Part shown: piece by piece, positions 63,614 to 64,000 of the stretch
Layout: each line of letters begins with the position of its first letter
How positions within the stretch are numbered: the stretch's first letter is position 1
NCBI GenBank assembly: GCA_014653625.1
Contig: JACWEI010000004.1
Span: 1 to 64,000, forward strand
Origin: Pelagibacterales bacterium SAG-MED39
GTDB lineage: Bacteria; Pseudomonadota; Alphaproteobacteria; Pelagibacterales; Pelagibacteraceae
Direction of reading: 5' to 3'
DNA: 64,000 nucleotides
Notes under the pieces: generated by a model
What the model was told of the DNA's origin: nothing
The model's database searches: none
The model's input: only the letters and a program-made list of their open reading frames with translations
Program-made: the position numbers and the translations under genes

Positions 63614-64000
63614 ATGAAAAAACTAACTATAGTAATTGCTTCTTTAGTTGCACTTTCAATTGCAACTGTTGCTCAAGCAAGAGATCAAATTAAAATAGTT
63701 GGTTCTTCTACGGTATTCCCTTACGCAACAGTTGTTGCTGAAAGATTTGGTGGTTCAGGATTTAAAACTCCTGTAATCGAGTCTACTGGTACTGGTGGTG
63801 GAGCTAAACTATTCTGTGCTGGTGTAGGTGAACAACATCCAGATATAACAAATGCATCAAGAGCTATGAAAGATAAAGAAAAAGCTCTATGTAAGAAAAA
63901 TGGTGTAAATGAAATCGTTGAGATCGTAATTGGTAACGATGGTATTACATTAGCTTACAGCAAAGATGCAAAACCAGTAAACTTTACTAAAGAACATTTG
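63614..64000 (+). CDS. pstS: phosphate ABC transporter substrate-binding protein PstS (3' truncated by window edge)
   Basis: Signal peptide then IKIVGSSTVFPYATVVAERFG; ESTGTGGGAKLFCAGVGE; ITNASRAM. Confidence 0.93.
   Translation, partial: MKKLTIVIASLVALSIATVAQARDQIKIVGSSTVFPYATVVAERFGGSGFKTPVIESTGTGGGAKLFCAGVGEQHPDITNASRAMKDKEKALCKKNGVNEIVEIVIGNDGITLAYSKDAKPVNFTKEHL

Noticed and set aside
1-64000. CRISPR arrays, prophage, insertion sequences, toxin-antitoxin or defence systems
   Set aside because: No regularly spaced repeats, transposases, integrases or defence-gene signatures seen; the window is nearly all housekeeping genes

Overview
The window is about 64 kb of very AT-rich, tightly packed bacterial chromosome. 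Gene content, synteny and protein style (short, Lys/Asn/Ile-rich, 1-4 bp overlaps) fit a streamlined alphaproteobacterium of the SAR11/Pelagibacterales type; this taxonomic call is inference. It carries ordinary core clusters: nuoL(partial)MN-birA-coaX-rnj-DUF1467-proS-lolC/E-lolD-dnaE; rpsB-tsf-frr-uppS-cdsA-dxr-bamA-skp-fabZ-lpxD-lpxA-lpxI-lpxB; trpEGDC-lexA-gltX (minus); tpiA-secG-pyrG-kdsA-eno-ftsB-lipA-coq10; pncC/pgpA/ispDF (minus); ntrYX-trkAH; an AAP/Bzt-type amino-acid ABC transporter; three tRNAs; valS-ilvD-manC; and a terminal phosphate-stress block (lipid kinase <-> PlcP-like phosphoesterase, glycosyltransferase, phoR, unknown secreted protein, pstS partial). I see no phage, transposon, CRISPR or obvious genomic island. 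The most interesting signals are: (1) a phospholipid-replacement cassette beside phoR/pstS, with two convergently oriented Pho-box-like motifs in the divergent promoter and a matching three-repeat box before pstS; (2) a potential H-type pseudoknot in the rpsB leader overlapping the ribosome-binding region; (3) an NtrX with a degenerate Walker B and no GAFTGA loop; (4) abutting perfect palindromes before the amino-acid binding-protein gene; (5) clean absences of pyrH, rseP and pdhABC/lpd from normally conserved neighbourhoods. All calls were made by eye, without database searches.
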